DNA of 64,000 nt from Cyanobacteria bacterium UBA791 (lineage in GTDB: Bacteria > Cyanobacteriota > Vampirovibrionia > Gastranaerophilales > Gastranaerophilaceae). The notes below the pieces were generated by a model, which saw only the letters and a list, made by a program, of their open reading frames with translations, had not been told where the DNA came from and did not search any database. The position numbers were made by a program, and so were the translations under genes. The DNA is taken from NCBI GenBank assembly GCA_002297005.1, contig DBIX01000028.1:8965-72964 (forward strand), in the 5' to 3' direction. Shown here piece by piece: positions 1-9,705 of the stretch; the stretch's first letter is position 1; each line of letters begins with the position of its first letter.

Positions 1-1259
1 GTGCTGTTAAAGAAACTCCTAAAAATCCACCTTTAGAGGTTTTGGATTTTGATGCAAATTATAATGTAGTTGGGGCAAATGATACTGATAGTTATTTAAT
101 TGTACCTATTGATAAAGAAAAATTAGCTAAAGAAAAGAAAAAAGCTGAATACGAAGATTTTACAAATACTTTGATGAAGGATTCACCAAAACCTTTAACA
201 ACAGGGTTAAAAATAAAAAGTAAATTTCATCAAAATTTAGGTGTAAAAACTCATAGATTTTTATCAAAAGTCCGCCATTCAAAAGCTTTTAAAATTTTAT
301 CAGGATTATTGTTTATAATGCTTTTGGTAAGTGTATCTTATTTAGGATATTTAATTTATCAAAGAAGAAAGATAGAAGAAGTTCTTGAAGAAGAAAAACC
401 AATTTCACCTGATGAAAAAGAAAATGAGTTAATCCAAGCTATGAAAGAGTTTGAGAAAACAGAAGAAAGCCATGAAAAACTTGGACAAAAACAATATATC
501 AATGAAGTTGAAACTTATAGAAATTTAGACGGCTTTAAAAAAGACGAGGTTTCAGAAGATATTTTAAAAACCCTAAAAACTATCGAAAATGCACAAAAAA
601 ATGACGTTCCTTTGACTCTAAAAGAAAATGTATCAACAGATGGTTTTAAAAAACATGAATATGCATTTGATGAAAAAATAGGTGAACTTTCCGACGAAGA
701 GGGAATGGCACTTTTTGATGAAGAAGATGATGAAAATTCTTCTGAATTGGACGATTTGGCTTTGAGTTATTATGGCGGTGAATCAGAACTTTTCAACTCA
801 AACAAAGATGTTAAAAACAATGAAATATTTATCATTGAAGACGAAGAAGAAACTGATAAATATGATATTGTTGAAGAAGAACCAAAAGAGGAAACTCCTC
901 AACAAGAACCTGAAACGCCTGTAATAGAAGAACAAAAACAAGAAGAACCTCAAGAGGAAGTGACTAAAGCTCCTCAACTTGATGTTGAAAATCTACACTT
1001 AAAAGAAAATTATCCTCTTGATGATAATAAAGGTATAGCGTTATTAAATTACCACGATACAGATGCTTTAATAGGTTATATTGGAGATAAAATTACTGTA
1101 TTAAAAAGATTTGCCAAGTCTGATAATACAGAAAATTTATCAGTTAGAGTTTATGAAGAAATTGGCTATGATACAGTTCAATATCTTGTTAGAATAGGTA
1201 TGTTTAAAGGTATAATAGAGGTTACAAACACTTCTATTAAGTTATTATTAGATTTATAA
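1..1259 (+). CDS. Membrane-anchored acidic protein, 5'-truncated by the window edge
   Basis: The frame is open from base 3 to the stop at 1257-1259, so the gene starts upstream of the window. The first possible start inside (TTG at 42) has no special support. One transmembrane segment is visible about 85-108 residues after that TTG (LLFIMLLVSVSYLGYLIY), preceded by a basic stretch. A long Glu/Asp/Pro-rich, probably disordered linker follows, then a folded C-terminal region of about 90 residues starting near LDVENLHL. This suggests a single-pass protein with a spacer and a distal domain. The next gene starts two bases after its stop, so the two are probably co-transcribed. I do not recognise the family; function unknown. 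Confidence 0.7.
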   Translation, partial: AVKETPKNPPLEVLDFDANYNVVGANDTDSYLIVPIDKEKLAKEKKKAEYEDFTNTLMKDSPKPLTTGLKIKSKFHQNLGVKTHRFLSKVRHSKAFKILSGLLFIMLLVSVSYLGYLIYQRRKIEEVLEEEKPISPDEKENELIQAMKEFEKTEESHEKLGQKQYINEVETYRNLDGFKKDEVSEDILKTLKTIENAQKNDVPLTLKENVSTDGFKKHEYAFDEKIGELSDEEGMALFDEEDDENSSELDDLALSYYGGESELFNSNKDVKNNEIFIIEDEEETDKYDIVEEEPKEETPQQEPETPVIEEQKQEEPQEEVTKAPQLDVENLHLKENYPLDDNKGIALLNYHDTDALIGYIGDKITVLKRFAKSDNTENLSVRVYEEIGYDTVQYLVRIGMFKGIIEVTNTSIKLLLDL

Positions 1260-1261
1260 AT

Positions 1262-2401
1262 ATGAAAAAATTCCTTTTAGTTTTAATATGTTTAATTTTT
1301 ATAGTAACAGGTTGCAAACCAAAACAAGATGATAAACTTGTTTTTGCAAGCTGGGGTTCAAAAACAGAAGTGCAAATTTTAAAAGACTTAATTTCTGATT
1401 TTGAAAAAGAAAATCCAGACATAAAAGTTGAATTTTTGCATATTCCACAAAATTATTTTCAAAAATTACATCTTATGTTTGCCTCAAACCTAGCTCCAGA
1501 TGTGATTTTTATCAACAATTTAAACATTCCAGTTTATGAAAAATATCTTTTAGACTTAAATGAAATCATAAAAAATAAGGAAGATTATTATCCACAAGTT
1601 TTGGATACTATGACTTACGAAAATAGACTTTTGGCTATTCCTAGAGATGTTTCAACTCTTGTTGTTTTTTATAATAAGGATTTGTTTGATAAAAATAATA
1701 TTCCATATCCAAATGAAAATTGGAACATGATAGATTTCTTAAACATTGCCAAAAACCTTACTAATAACGGTGTATACGGTATTTCTTTTGAGGAAAATTC
1801 TCTATTTTATTTACCTTATATGAGAGCGTTTGAGGGTGGAATTTTATCCTCAACAGGTGAACAAATTATGAATAGCGAAAACTCTCAAAAAGGTATTCAG
1901 TATTATTCTGATTTGAGAAATAAATATAATGTTGCACCTAAAAAATACCAGTCAGCTTCTGAAACAATGGCTCAAATGTTTATAAATGGTAGACTTGCTA
2001 TGCATTTGTCAGGTCGTTGGCTTGTTCCAAAATATAGAGAAGATATAAATTTCGACTGGGATATAATAAATTTTCCAAATGTAAATGGCAAAAGCTCTGT
2101 AACTCTTGATTCTTCAGGTTATGCTATTACAAAAACTTCTAAACACAAAACAGAGGCTGTAAAATTAGTCGAATTTTTATCTTCAGACAAGGCTATTCAA
2201 AAATTCACAACAACAGGTTTGATAGTGCCAGCAAGAATTGATACAATAAACTCTTCTGCATTTCTTGATAATAACAAGCCTAAAAACGCAAAAGTTTTTG
2301 TAGACGTGATTAAAAATTCTGAAAAAACACCTGTAAATAAACACTACAAAGAAATTACAGACAAATTAGACGAACAACTAAATTATAGCTTTAATGAATA
2401 A
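1262..2401 (+). CDS. ABC transporter extracellular solute-binding lipoprotein (sugar type)
   Basis: This 379-residue protein has a lipoprotein signal peptide: a short basic start, a hydrophobic core and the lipobox VTGC with Cys18 as the lipidated residue. The mature part has hallmarks of the family 1 (MalE/UgpB-like) binding proteins: an early 'FASWGS' strand, 'DVIFINN', 'AIPRDVSTLVVFYNKDLF' and 'LAMHLSGRW'. It should capture a carbohydrate-like ligand outside the membrane for an ABC importer. No permease or ATPase gene lies next to it in the window, so the ligand and partners are unknown. It follows the upstream membrane protein gene by two bases and converges with the HNH gene on the other strand. 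Confidence 0.85.
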   Translation: MKKFLLVLICLIFIVTGCKPKQDDKLVFASWGSKTEVQILKDLISDFEKENPDIKVEFLHIPQNYFQKLHLMFASNLAPDVIFINNLNIPVYEKYLLDLNEIIKNKEDYYPQVLDTMTYENRLLAIPRDVSTLVVFYNKDLFDKNNIPYPNENWNMIDFLNIAKNLTNNGVYGISFEENSLFYLPYMRAFEGGILSSTGEQIMNSENSQKGIQYYSDLRNKYNVAPKKYQSASETMAQMFINGRLAMHLSGRWLVPKYREDINFDWDIINFPNVNGKSSVTLDSSGYAITKTSKHKTEAVKLVEFLSSDKAIQKFTTTGLIVPARIDTINSSAFLDNNKPKNAKVFVDVIKNSEKTPVNKHYKEITDKLDEQLNYSFNE

Positions 2402-2403
2402 AA

Positions 2404-3573
2404 CTAAGCTGCAACATTTAGTCTGTGTGGTTTATGATTTGGTTTGTTAGGTTTTTGTGGTTTTTGAGGTTTTTCAGCCTTTGTTGGTTTTTGTTCTTCT
2501 TTTGGTTTTAAAGCTGAAGTATCATAAGTCAAAGAGCCTTTTGACTGGTCTTTAAGTGCACCTTTTACAGCGTTAGGGTAATTGTCTAATTCTTTATCAA
2601 GTTCTCCGTTATTGATTTTTTCAATAACTTCGTCCATATATTTTTGAGTGTTTTCTTTCATTTCAGGATGAGCTTCAACCCAATCATGTAATGACACATC
2701 ACCACGTGTATGGTTGCATTCACCACATTCTAGTAGATAGTTTTCAACTCTATCTCTACCACCTTTAGCTTGTGGTTTTACGTGTTCGATTGTGCCAACT
2801 GATAGTTTTAGTAATCTAGCACCAACTTTTCCTGATGTTTGCCCTGCATATTTTACAATAAATGCATCAGAATTATTTTTTGAAGTTGGTAATTCTTCTG
2901 CTAATTTTTGAAGTTGGTTATATTTTTCTTCATCTTCGATTTTTGATTTAGAATCCTTAATATCCGCAATTACTGATTTTCTTACATTCTTCATTGCTTC
3001 TTCTGTTTCAGTTGGTAATTTTGCATAACTTTCTGTTAATTTTGAAAATCTTTCACTTACTTCAGGATTAATTGTTTTTGCTACTTCATTAATTTTTGCA
3101 AAAGTATTTAATTGAACCTCTTTGCAAGCTTTTATAGAGTCTACTCTACTTTCTTCCATAAAGTTTTTGAAAGTTTTTTTAGGATTTTCTTTTCCCCATG
3201 CTTCAAATCTATTAAATGTGCCTTTTTCAGGTTTGTGCATAAACTCTTCATAAGGTTTAAGTGTGTTTATGTAATGTTCTGCCGTATCACTTTTGCTTAA
3301 ATCTTTTCTAACTTTATCCATATCTTCATTAGTAAGCATCTTTGTACCACAGCATGGACAAGATACATGACCAAATGAACGAACTAAGTCTTCTTTTTTT
3401 CCAGTAAAGGAAATGTTATTGTATAACAAAGCCATCATTGTTGTCGGTTGAGGCAACTTTGGTCTTTGAATTGGATTTGTTAATGCTGGTACTTGAGGCT
3501 CTGCTTTTTTAGTAGCCTTTGTTTCTGTTAATCTTGAAAAATTTGGATTGAAGTTAATTATTGGATTTATCAT
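2404..3573 (-). CDS. HNH-type protein with lineage-specific N-terminal extension
   Basis: The 389-residue protein has a low-complexity N-terminus containing SFTGK (residues 55-59), a Cys cluster CPCC at 72-75, a charged helical middle and a C-terminal HNH-like region. In the last, 'IEHVKPQAKGGRDRVENYLLEC' is followed by 'ECNHTRGD', matching the His-x-x-Pro, Gly-Gly, Asn and Cys-x-x-Cys-Asn layout of HNH nucleases. The tail is rich in Lys/Pro. The HNH fold predicts metal-dependent DNA cleavage, but no mobile-element or restriction partner is adjacent, so the role is open. The N-terminal extension resembles that of other proteins in this window. No signal peptide is evident. Confidence 0.6.
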   Translation of the reverse strand: MINPIINFNPNFSRLTETKATKKAEPQVPALTNPIQRPKLPQPTTMMALLYNNISFTGKKEDLVRSFGHVSCPCCGTKMLTNEDMDKVRKDLSKSDTAEHYINTLKPYEEFMHKPEKGTFNRFEAWGKENPKKTFKNFMEESRVDSIKACKEVQLNTFAKINEVAKTINPEVSERFSKLTESYAKLPTETEEAMKNVRKSVIADIKDSKSKIEDEEKYNQLQKLAEELPTSKNNSDAFIVKYAGQTSGKVGARLLKLSVGTIEHVKPQAKGGRDRVENYLLECGECNHTRGDVSLHDWVEAHPEMKENTQKYMDEVIEKINNGELDKELDNYPNAVKGALKDQSKGSLTYDTSALKPKEEQKPTKAEKPQKPQKPNKPNHKPHRLNVAA

Positions 3574-3639
3574 ACTGTTTTAAAGTACGTAAAAATATAA
3601 TTTGCTAGTTTTTCTTCAATTATTAACAAATATTAATGA

Positions 3640-4680
3640 CTAGTTTAATTTTTTCAAAACTTTTTCTAATGTTTTTAGCTTTTGTTTGTCTGTTCCTAGT
3701 CCAGTTAAAAGCATTGAGGATTTTTCATTAGTCTTTTCATCTTCAATTCTGTTTTCATAAAGTTCTTCTGATAATTCAAACCCTGTCATGCTTTTATGTT
3801 TAACCAAAATCTTTGTGACGTCGTTATAGTTACAAAATTCTACATTTTTGCAACTTTCTTTTAATTCTCTTATGTTTTCTATCAATTCATCAATTTTTTT
3901 TCTGCCTTTTGCGGAATTAAGATAATTGATATTTTTTTCGATAGAGGCTAAAAGAGGATAAGACGGAGAAGTTGTATTAATCAATTCTAAAGCCTTATCG
4001 CTATCTAGATTTGTATTATTATGTAAAAGTGCTGTTGGATTTAGACCCCCAGCTGTCTTATGTAAAGACTGTACAGTAAAATCTGCAATTTCGATAGAAG
4101 TTTCTGGTAATTTATTTGAAAATGGATATAATGCACCATGAGCTTCATCCACAATTAAATAAGTATTTGTTCTTTTGCAGATTTCTTTTATCAATTTTAT
4201 ATCAGAAGTTATTCCCTCATAAGTTGGGGAAGTTACTATAATTGCTTTTGGCTGATGTTCTTCTAGTAAATTTTTTATGTAATCAATATCAAGAGCTTTT
4301 GGAATACCAAAATTTTCATCCATTTCTACTTCATAAAAAATTGGAGTTGCTCCAGCAAGTTTAATAGCGTTTTTGTGACAAATGTGGCTATCTTTCCAAA
4401 CTAAAACCTTATCTTCTTTTTCAACACAAGTTAAAATCGCACCTATAATACCACTTGTAGAACCATTTGTTAGAAAATGTGTTCTTTTAGATTTGTAGAT
4501 TTTACTTGCTTTTTCTTCTGCTTTTTTTAATGCGTCTTGTGGGTTATGTGCATCTGTTTCTGAAATGTCATATTTATAAAATTGTCTAAATTTTGATAAA
4601 ATAAAAAACTTTTGACTATGAGAGGGTGTTGTAAATAAGTTTACAAAATTTTTCTTTTTTAATAATTTAAGTAAACTCAT
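3640..4680 (-). CDS. PLP-dependent Orn/Lys/Arg decarboxylase-like protein
   Basis: A 346-residue fold-type I PLP enzyme related to the basic amino acid decarboxylases (YaaO/SpeA-like). Visible are the cofactor-binding Gly/Ser turn (LTNGSTSGIIGA, about 70-81), the Asp that pairs with the pyridine nitrogen in VDEAH (Asp178) and the Schiff-base lysine in SLHKTAGG (Lys208). It is shorter than the usual 450-490 residues of YaaO-type enzymes, mostly at the C-terminus, so substrate and activity are uncertain. Its ATG shares one base with the stop of the upstream membrane protein gene (TAATG), which indicates translational coupling at the end of the flagellar/PilZ operon. Confidence 0.75.
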   Translation of the reverse strand: MSLLKLLKKKNFVNLFTTPSHSQKFFILSKFRQFYKYDISETDAHNPQDALKKAEEKASKIYKSKRTHFLTNGSTSGIIGAILTCVEKEDKVLVWKDSHICHKNAIKLAGATPIFYEVEMDENFGIPKALDIDYIKNLLEEHQPKAIIVTSPTYEGITSDIKLIKEICKRTNTYLIVDEAHGALYPFSNKLPETSIEIADFTVQSLHKTAGGLNPTALLHNNTNLDSDKALELINTTSPSYPLLASIEKNINYLNSAKGRKKIDELIENIRELKESCKNVEFCNYNDVTKILVKHKSMTGFELSEELYENRIEDEKTNEKSSMLLTGLGTDKQKLKTLEKVLKKLN

Positions 4681-5063
4681 TATTCATTATTCTCCGTATC
4701 AACCTTAACCTGCATATCATCTGCAAGTGAATTTGGTGATGCCATTCTAGCTTCGTGTGCTGCTTGAGCCGCTTGATCAGCTGCATCCTTCAAGAATTTA
4801 TTAAGCATTTCTTGGCTTTCTCTTTCTGCCTTATCTTTATTTGGTTTATCAAGAATATAACCAACAATATAACCCAAAAATCCTATTGCAAAACAATATG
4901 GCATAATTTCTACTAGAGTTCTTGTTACTGAATCGTAAGTTATACCGCCATTAAAAGCCATGTGAAAAGCACTATAAACAAGCCATGTTATACAAAATAA
5001 CAAAAGTGAAAAAAATATTCTATGATTTATTCTTGTCGTTTTGTGCTTATCTTTCTTTGCCAT
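4680..5063 (-). CDS. Small two-helix membrane protein
   Basis: A 127-residue protein with a basic N-terminus and two clear transmembrane helices (about residues 13-34 and 49-72, the latter ending in YIVGYILDKP). A charged cytoplasmic tail follows with an Ala-rich stretch (DAADQAAQAAHEAR). It sits between the PilZ gene (one-base gap) and the decarboxylase-like gene (one-base overlap), so it is part of the same transcript. I do not recognise a family. The position after flhA and a PilZ protein hints at an envelope or motility role, but that is inference from context only. Confidence 0.6.
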   Translation of the reverse strand: MAKKDKHKTTRINHRIFFSLLLFCITWLVYSAFHMAFNGGITYDSVTRTLVEIMPYCFAIGFLGYIVGYILDKPNKDKAERESQEMLNKFLKDAADQAAQAAHEARMASPNSLADDMQVKVDTENNE

Positions 5064-5064
5064 T

Positions 5065-5655
5065 TTATTTATTTAAAAGTTCCATATTCTTTTTCATACA
5101 GTATTGAATTAAGATCATCTTATCAATGTTATTTAGAATTAAGAATCTACCAGATAAAATGTAGCTGTCATCGTCTTGTTTTTCAATTCTTATAAGTTGA
5201 ATTTTGCAAGTAATTGTTTGTTCATCAGATAAAACAATATCAACATTGTATTCTGTATCAATATTAATATGGTTAGCTGATTTGAACTTCATACCACCAG
5301 CTGACAAGTCAAGAGTTTGAATTTCATAAGATACATCGCCATTATATAGTTTCGTGTTTTGTAAGAATGTGATACGAGTGAATTTTCTTCTTTGTAAAAA
5401 TCTATGCTTAACAGGGTTTGCAACTGTAAGAAGGTTGTTCTCCATATCAGATGCATAAGATTCAAAATATAACATACCGTTGTCTGTTTGAGAGAAAAAT
5501 TCGCAAATGTGGTTAATTTCTATCCCTTTAGTTGGGTAATTAACTTTCATTTTAAAACTTTGTTCGTCTACGTCTACAACTTTACCAATATTTGTAAGTT
5601 TAAAGTCTTTTGGTACTATTATGACGTTTTGGTCAAGTTTTACAAGTTCACGCAT
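5065..5655 (-). CDS. PilZ-domain c-di-GMP receptor (YcgR-like)
   Basis: A 196-residue protein with an N-terminal YcgR-like beta domain and a C-terminal PilZ domain. The c-di-GMP signature is intact: RRKFTR (residues 89-94) and DLSAGG (116-121) fit RxxxR and (D/N)xSxxG. Proteins of this type bind cyclic di-GMP and act as flagellar brakes or regulators at the motor. The gene lies 29 bases downstream of flhA on the same strand, which supports a link to motility. Confidence in PilZ is high; the exact output (motor brake or another target) is inferred from the neighbours. Confidence 0.88.
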   Translation of the reverse strand: MRELVKLDQNVIIVPKDFKLTNIGKVVDVDEQSFKMKVNYPTKGIEINHICEFFSQTDNGMLYFESYASDMENNLLTVANPVKHRFLQRRKFTRITFLQNTKLYNGDVSYEIQTLDLSAGGMKFKSANHINIDTEYNVDIVLSDEQTITCKIQLIRIEKQDDDSYILSGRFLILNNIDKMILIQYCMKKNMELLNK

Positions 5656-5684
5656 GTTATATTATACCTTTCTTATTATTGATT

Positions 5685-7787
5685 TTACGATGTTAAAACA
5701 ACTTTTACAGTACCTACAGATTTTGCTTTTACGTTGGTACTGATTTCATTATACCCCATAATTGCAATTTGTGGATACGTTCTTTCGATGAGTCTTCTGA
5801 AAGCAAGTCTAATTGGTGATGAACAAAGAATTACAGGTTGTTCCCCAGTTTTTGTAATTGCTGTTTGAAGTTCTGTATTTAAGCTATCTAAAAGTTTTCT
5901 TGTAAATTCAGGGTCAAGCGTTAAACTTTGTCCGTCTGGACTTACACCTTTTGCGATAGTGTTTTCAACGTCAGGTGACAAGGTAATTGCCATTAATTCA
6001 CCTGTACTTGCCAAATTTTGTTTACAGATACTTCTTGCTAAAGCTTGTCTTACTTGTTCTGTTAAGTAATCAGGGTTTTGGCTTATTCTGTATTGAATAC
6101 TAATTGTTTCTAAAATTGATTTCAAATCTCTTACAGGAACTCGTTCTCTCAACAAGTTTTGCATAACAACTTGAATTGTAGAAATTGGAATATCTTTTGT
6201 AACGTCATTAACGTAATCTTCTGAAACCTCGTTTTTCAAGTTGTTAATAAGTTGTTGAACAGCATCTCTTGAAAGAATTTCTGAAGCATTTTTCTTAATG
6301 ATTTCAGTTAAGTGAGTTGAAACTACAGCAGATGGGCTTACAACTGTGTATCCACTCGCCTCTGCATAATCCTTATCTTTTTCATCAATCCACAATGCAG
6401 GTAAACCAAATGCTGGTTCAATTGCACTAATACCAGTAATATTTGGATTATCAGGAAGTCCTGATGAGTTCATTGCTAAGCTCTTATCAGGGTAAACTTC
6501 GCCTGATTCAATGCCAACACCTTTCAATTTTATTTGATAAGTATTTGGTGCAAGTTGAAGATTATCTCTAACTCTAATTGACGGCAATACAATACCTAAA
6601 TCCAAAGCTGTTTGACGTCTGATTTGTGCAATACGTTCAAGTAAATCACCGCCCATATCAACATTTAGTAAAGGTACTAGTCGATAGCCTACCTCAATAC
6701 CAATGTCTTCAACATTAAGAAGTTCCATAACGCTTTCTTTTGAAGCTTTTTTATTACGTTTATTAGAAGCTTTTTTAGCTTTTTCAGCTTTTTCAGCCTC
6801 AGCTTTAGCTTCTTCTTCTTTTTTCTTTGTATCTTCGTATTTATAATAAGCTACAACCCCTGAGCAAGCACCGATTACCATAAATGGAATAGTTGGTAAC
6901 CCTGGAACTAAGCCTAAAAGCATTAATAGACCGCAAATTACACCTAAAACTCTAGGATCAGAGAATAATTCCTTGCTAATATCTGCTGATAATGATGAAT
7001 CTTGACCACCTGCACGTGATACAATCAAACCTGTTGATAATGAAATAATCAACGCAGGTAATTGAGAAATCAAACCATCACCAATAGTTAAAATAGTATA
7101 TGTTTGAGTAGCTGTTAAAGGATTCATTTTTAACATCGCCATACCGATAATCAAACCGCCAACGATGTTAATAACAGTAATGATGATACCAGCCATGGCA
7201 TCACCTTTAACGAACTTAGAAGCACCATCCATAGTACCGTAGAAATCCATTTCTCTTTCTAAATTACGTCTTCTTCTTTTAGCCTCTTCTTCACTAATCA
7301 AGCCTGAATTTAAGTCGGCATCAATACTTAATTGTTTACCAGGTAATGAATCCAAAGTAAATCTGGCTGATACTTCAGAAATTCTGGTAGCACCACCTGT
7401 GATTACCATAAAGTTAACTAAAACTAGGATAACAAAGATTACTGCCCCAACAACATAGTTACCGCCGACAACGAATTCACCGAATGCATTAATTACGTTA
7501 CCAGCCTCACCATATAATAAAATTAACCTTGTTGTAGAAATGTTCAGACCTAATCTAAATAAGGTTGCAATCAAAAGAATTGTTGGAAAACTTGAAAAGT
7601 CCAATGGTTCTTTTGTGTACAAACAAGTTAACATAATGATTAAGGCAAATGCCAAATTCAAGGTTAACAAAATATCCAATAATGCTGCAGGAAGTGGTAA
7701 AATCATCATGCCAACGATAACTACTAGTCCAATGGCTAGTACTATATCATTGTTTTTTAAAAGCTCTGCTAATTTAGCTTTATTCAT
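5685..7787 (-). CDS. flhA: Flagellar export gate protein FlhA
   Basis: The 700-residue product matches FlhA in length and order: an N-terminal half with eight or so membrane helices and a large cytosolic domain after a charged Lys/Ala/Glu linker (about residues 320-350). Family signatures include 'FPTILLIATLFRLGLNISTTRLIL' near residue 65 and 'GDAMAGIIIT' in the FHIPEP region. FlhA forms the nonameric ring of the flagellar type III export gate and docks export substrates and chaperones. The gene follows flhB by 22 bases, and fliP-fliQ-fliR lie upstream. Together with the PilZ gene this argues for a flagellar rather than injectisome role. Confidence 0.95.
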   Translation of the reverse strand: MNKAKLAELLKNNDIVLAIGLVVIVGMMILPLPAALLDILLTLNLAFALIIMLTCLYTKEPLDFSSFPTILLIATLFRLGLNISTTRLILLYGEAGNVINAFGEFVVGGNYVVGAVIFVILVLVNFMVITGGATRISEVSARFTLDSLPGKQLSIDADLNSGLISEEEAKRRRRNLEREMDFYGTMDGASKFVKGDAMAGIIITVINIVGGLIIGMAMLKMNPLTATQTYTILTIGDGLISQLPALIISLSTGLIVSRAGGQDSSLSADISKELFSDPRVLGVICGLLMLLGLVPGLPTIPFMVIGACSGVVAYYKYEDTKKKEEEAKAEAEKAEKAKKASNKRNKKASKESVMELLNVEDIGIEVGYRLVPLLNVDMGGDLLERIAQIRRQTALDLGIVLPSIRVRDNLQLAPNTYQIKLKGVGIESGEVYPDKSLAMNSSGLPDNPNITGISAIEPAFGLPALWIDEKDKDYAEASGYTVVSPSAVVSTHLTEIIKKNASEILSRDAVQQLINNLKNEVSEDYVNDVTKDIPISTIQVVMQNLLRERVPVRDLKSILETISIQYRISQNPDYLTEQVRQALARSICKQNLASTGELMAITLSPDVENTIAKGVSPDGQSLTLDPEFTRKLLDSLNTELQTAITKTGEQPVILCSSPIRLAFRRLIERTYPQIAIMGYNEISTNVKAKSVGTVKVVLTS

Positions 7788-7809
7788 GAAATTCTACTTA
7801 TCTCCTACC

Positions 7810-8889
7810 TTATCTTGTCTGTTTGTTCTTAAATACCATCGCTAAGATTTCTGCAACCGCAACGAACATATCTGACGGTATTATACCATCAATTGGTACT
7901 AAATTGTACAAGGCTCTCGCAACTGCTCTGTTTTCTACGATAGGTACTTTGTTATTTTCAGCGATTTCTCTAATCTTAAAGGCAACAAAATCAACCCCTT
8001 TCGCAACTACAATAGGTGCTGGAGCAATTGATTTATCATATTTCAATGCAACTGCATAATGTGTTGGGTTGGTTACTACAACATCCGCTGTTGGAACAGA
8101 TGACATCATTTTTTGTTGTAACAATTTCATACCAGCAGCTCTGATTCTTGCCTTAATTTTAGGATCACCATCTATATCTTTCATTTCATCCTTAACTTCT
8201 TGTTTTGTCATTTTTAAGGATTTTTCGTATTCCCAGTTTTGGTAAATTCTATCAAAAATACCGATAATAATCATTGCAATACACATATCAATAATCATTT
8301 GAGTAAGAATAGAACCTATTACCATAAATCCGGTTTGTACATCTGCACCTAAAATTCCGTATAATTCATCAAGTCTTGATTTTACTACTGAAAAACCTGT
8401 AAAACCGACAATTAAAAGTTTTAACAATGATTTTGCAAATTCGACCATTTTCTTTGTATCAAAAAGGTTAAACAATTTTTTCATCCCATCAAGGGCTTTT
8501 TTAGGTGAAATATTATCAAATTTTGGCTTGATTTTATCTATCGCAAATACTTTGCCGACTTGCATTCTAATAACAATTACGCCAACTACGAACAAGGCTA
8601 AAAATAGTGGAACTAAGATTTCAGCACAAGCTCTAGCATAAGGAGCAAAGATTGCAATAATATCGTCTGTGCTTATTTCAGCTGGATTAAGGTGTGTAAA
8701 TGCCATAACCATAGTGGTTTTGAATTTATCTAAAATATAGCCTGAAAGTACGCTAATAATACCTACACCAGTTGTAAGAATTAGTGCAGAAGATAAATCT
8801 CTACTATTGACTATATTACCTTTTTTGCGTTCCTTCTCTCGTCTACGAGGGGTCGCTTTTTCCGTTCTTTCTGCTCCGTCGTTCGCCAT
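7810..8889 (-). CDS. flhB: Flagellar export switch protein FlhB
   Basis: A 359-residue protein starting with the typical 'ERTEKATPRRREKERKKGN' segment, followed by four membrane helices and a cytosolic domain. The autocleavage motif NPTH is at about residues 274-277, followed by YAVALKYD. FlhB cleaves itself between Asn and Pro and switches export specificity from rod/hook to filament proteins. The start ATG at 8889 follows an AGGAGAGG-like Shine-Dalgarno sequence. It lies 18 bases after fliR and 22 bases before flhA. Nothing is missing relative to the family. Confidence 0.95.
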   Translation of the reverse strand: MANDGAERTEKATPRRREKERKKGNIVNSRDLSSALILTTGVGIISVLSGYILDKFKTTMVMAFTHLNPAEISTDDIIAIFAPYARACAEILVPLFLALFVVGVIVIRMQVGKVFAIDKIKPKFDNISPKKALDGMKKLFNLFDTKKMVEFAKSLLKLLIVGFTGFSVVKSRLDELYGILGADVQTGFMVIGSILTQMIIDMCIAMIIIGIFDRIYQNWEYEKSLKMTKQEVKDEMKDIDGDPKIKARIRAAGMKLLQQKMMSSVPTADVVVTNPTHYAVALKYDKSIAPAPIVVAKGVDFVAFKIREIAENNKVPIVENRAVARALYNLVPIDGIIPSDMFVAVAEILAMVFKNKQTR

Positions 8890-8907
8890 TTTCTTCTACA
8901 ACCTCTC

Positions 8908-9690
8908 CTAGAATAATACCGATACTGCTGTTAAAGTTTTTTCTAAAGCTACTGCTATGTATTCACTCATTGGTCTTACAAAGATTAAACATAGAAGTAA
9001 ACCAATATATATCTTTAACGGCATTGCTACCATAAATACGTTCATTTGTGGCATCATTTTTGAAACAAAGCCCATTAGTACATCCTTAATTAAAAGTACA
9101 CCGAAGATTGGTAAAGCTAAACCAACCGCCACGGTGAACATTTGACCCATTAAGTACATACATTCTTGAACGATTTTTCCATTTATAAAAAATCCATATC
9201 CAACAGGCACACTTGCAAAGCTATTATATACTGCAGAAAACAACCATTGATGAGCATTTAGGGAAATAAATATCATCGCTGTAAGTAGAGTATAAGCTTG
9301 CGTAATAACAGGTGAAGATGTTCCTGTTGTTGGGTTCAAAGCTTGTGATACTGATAATGACATTTGTATTGCAAACAAGTTTGCTGCCATATCAACTGCT
9401 ATAAAAATTAAATTTGTACAAAAACCAATTAAATAACCAATGAAAAATTCTTTTAATAGAATTACGAATAATTCTGGCATAACCGTAGGCATTACAAAGT
9501 TGCTTGATGCATGTACAAATGGAAACATAATAAAAGCAATTATTGCACATAACCAAATTTTAACTTGATAAGGAATTGGGTAAGTTGAAAATAGAGGTGC
9601 AGAAGCAAGCAATCCACTAATTCTAGTGAATACAGCAATAAATAAAATTATTTTTACTGGTGTAAAGATTGCTAATAAACTTGTGTCCAT
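8908..9690 (-). CDS. fliR: Flagellar export gate protein FliR
   Basis: A 260-residue integral membrane protein with about six hydrophobic segments and FliR-type sequences such as 'FTRISGLLASAPLFS' near the N-terminus and 'LNPTTGTSSPVI' in the middle. FliR assembles with FliP and FliQ into the helical core of the export gate. It sits between fliQ (15-base gap) and flhB, in the conserved order fliP-fliQ-fliR-flhB-flhA. Length is normal for the family. Confidence 0.93.
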   Translation of the reverse strand: MDTSLLAIFTPVKIILFIAVFTRISGLLASAPLFSTYPIPYQVKIWLCAIIAFIMFPFVHASSNFVMPTVMPELFVILLKEFFIGYLIGFCTNLIFIAVDMAANLFAIQMSLSVSQALNPTTGTSSPVITQAYTLLTAMIFISLNAHQWLFSAVYNSFASVPVGYGFFINGKIVQECMYLMGQMFTVAVGLALPIFGVLLIKDVLMGFVSKMMPQMNVFMVAMPLKIYIGLLLCLIFVRPMSEYIAVALEKTLTAVSVLF

Positions 9691-9705
9691 TTATTTATCC
9701 TAAGT

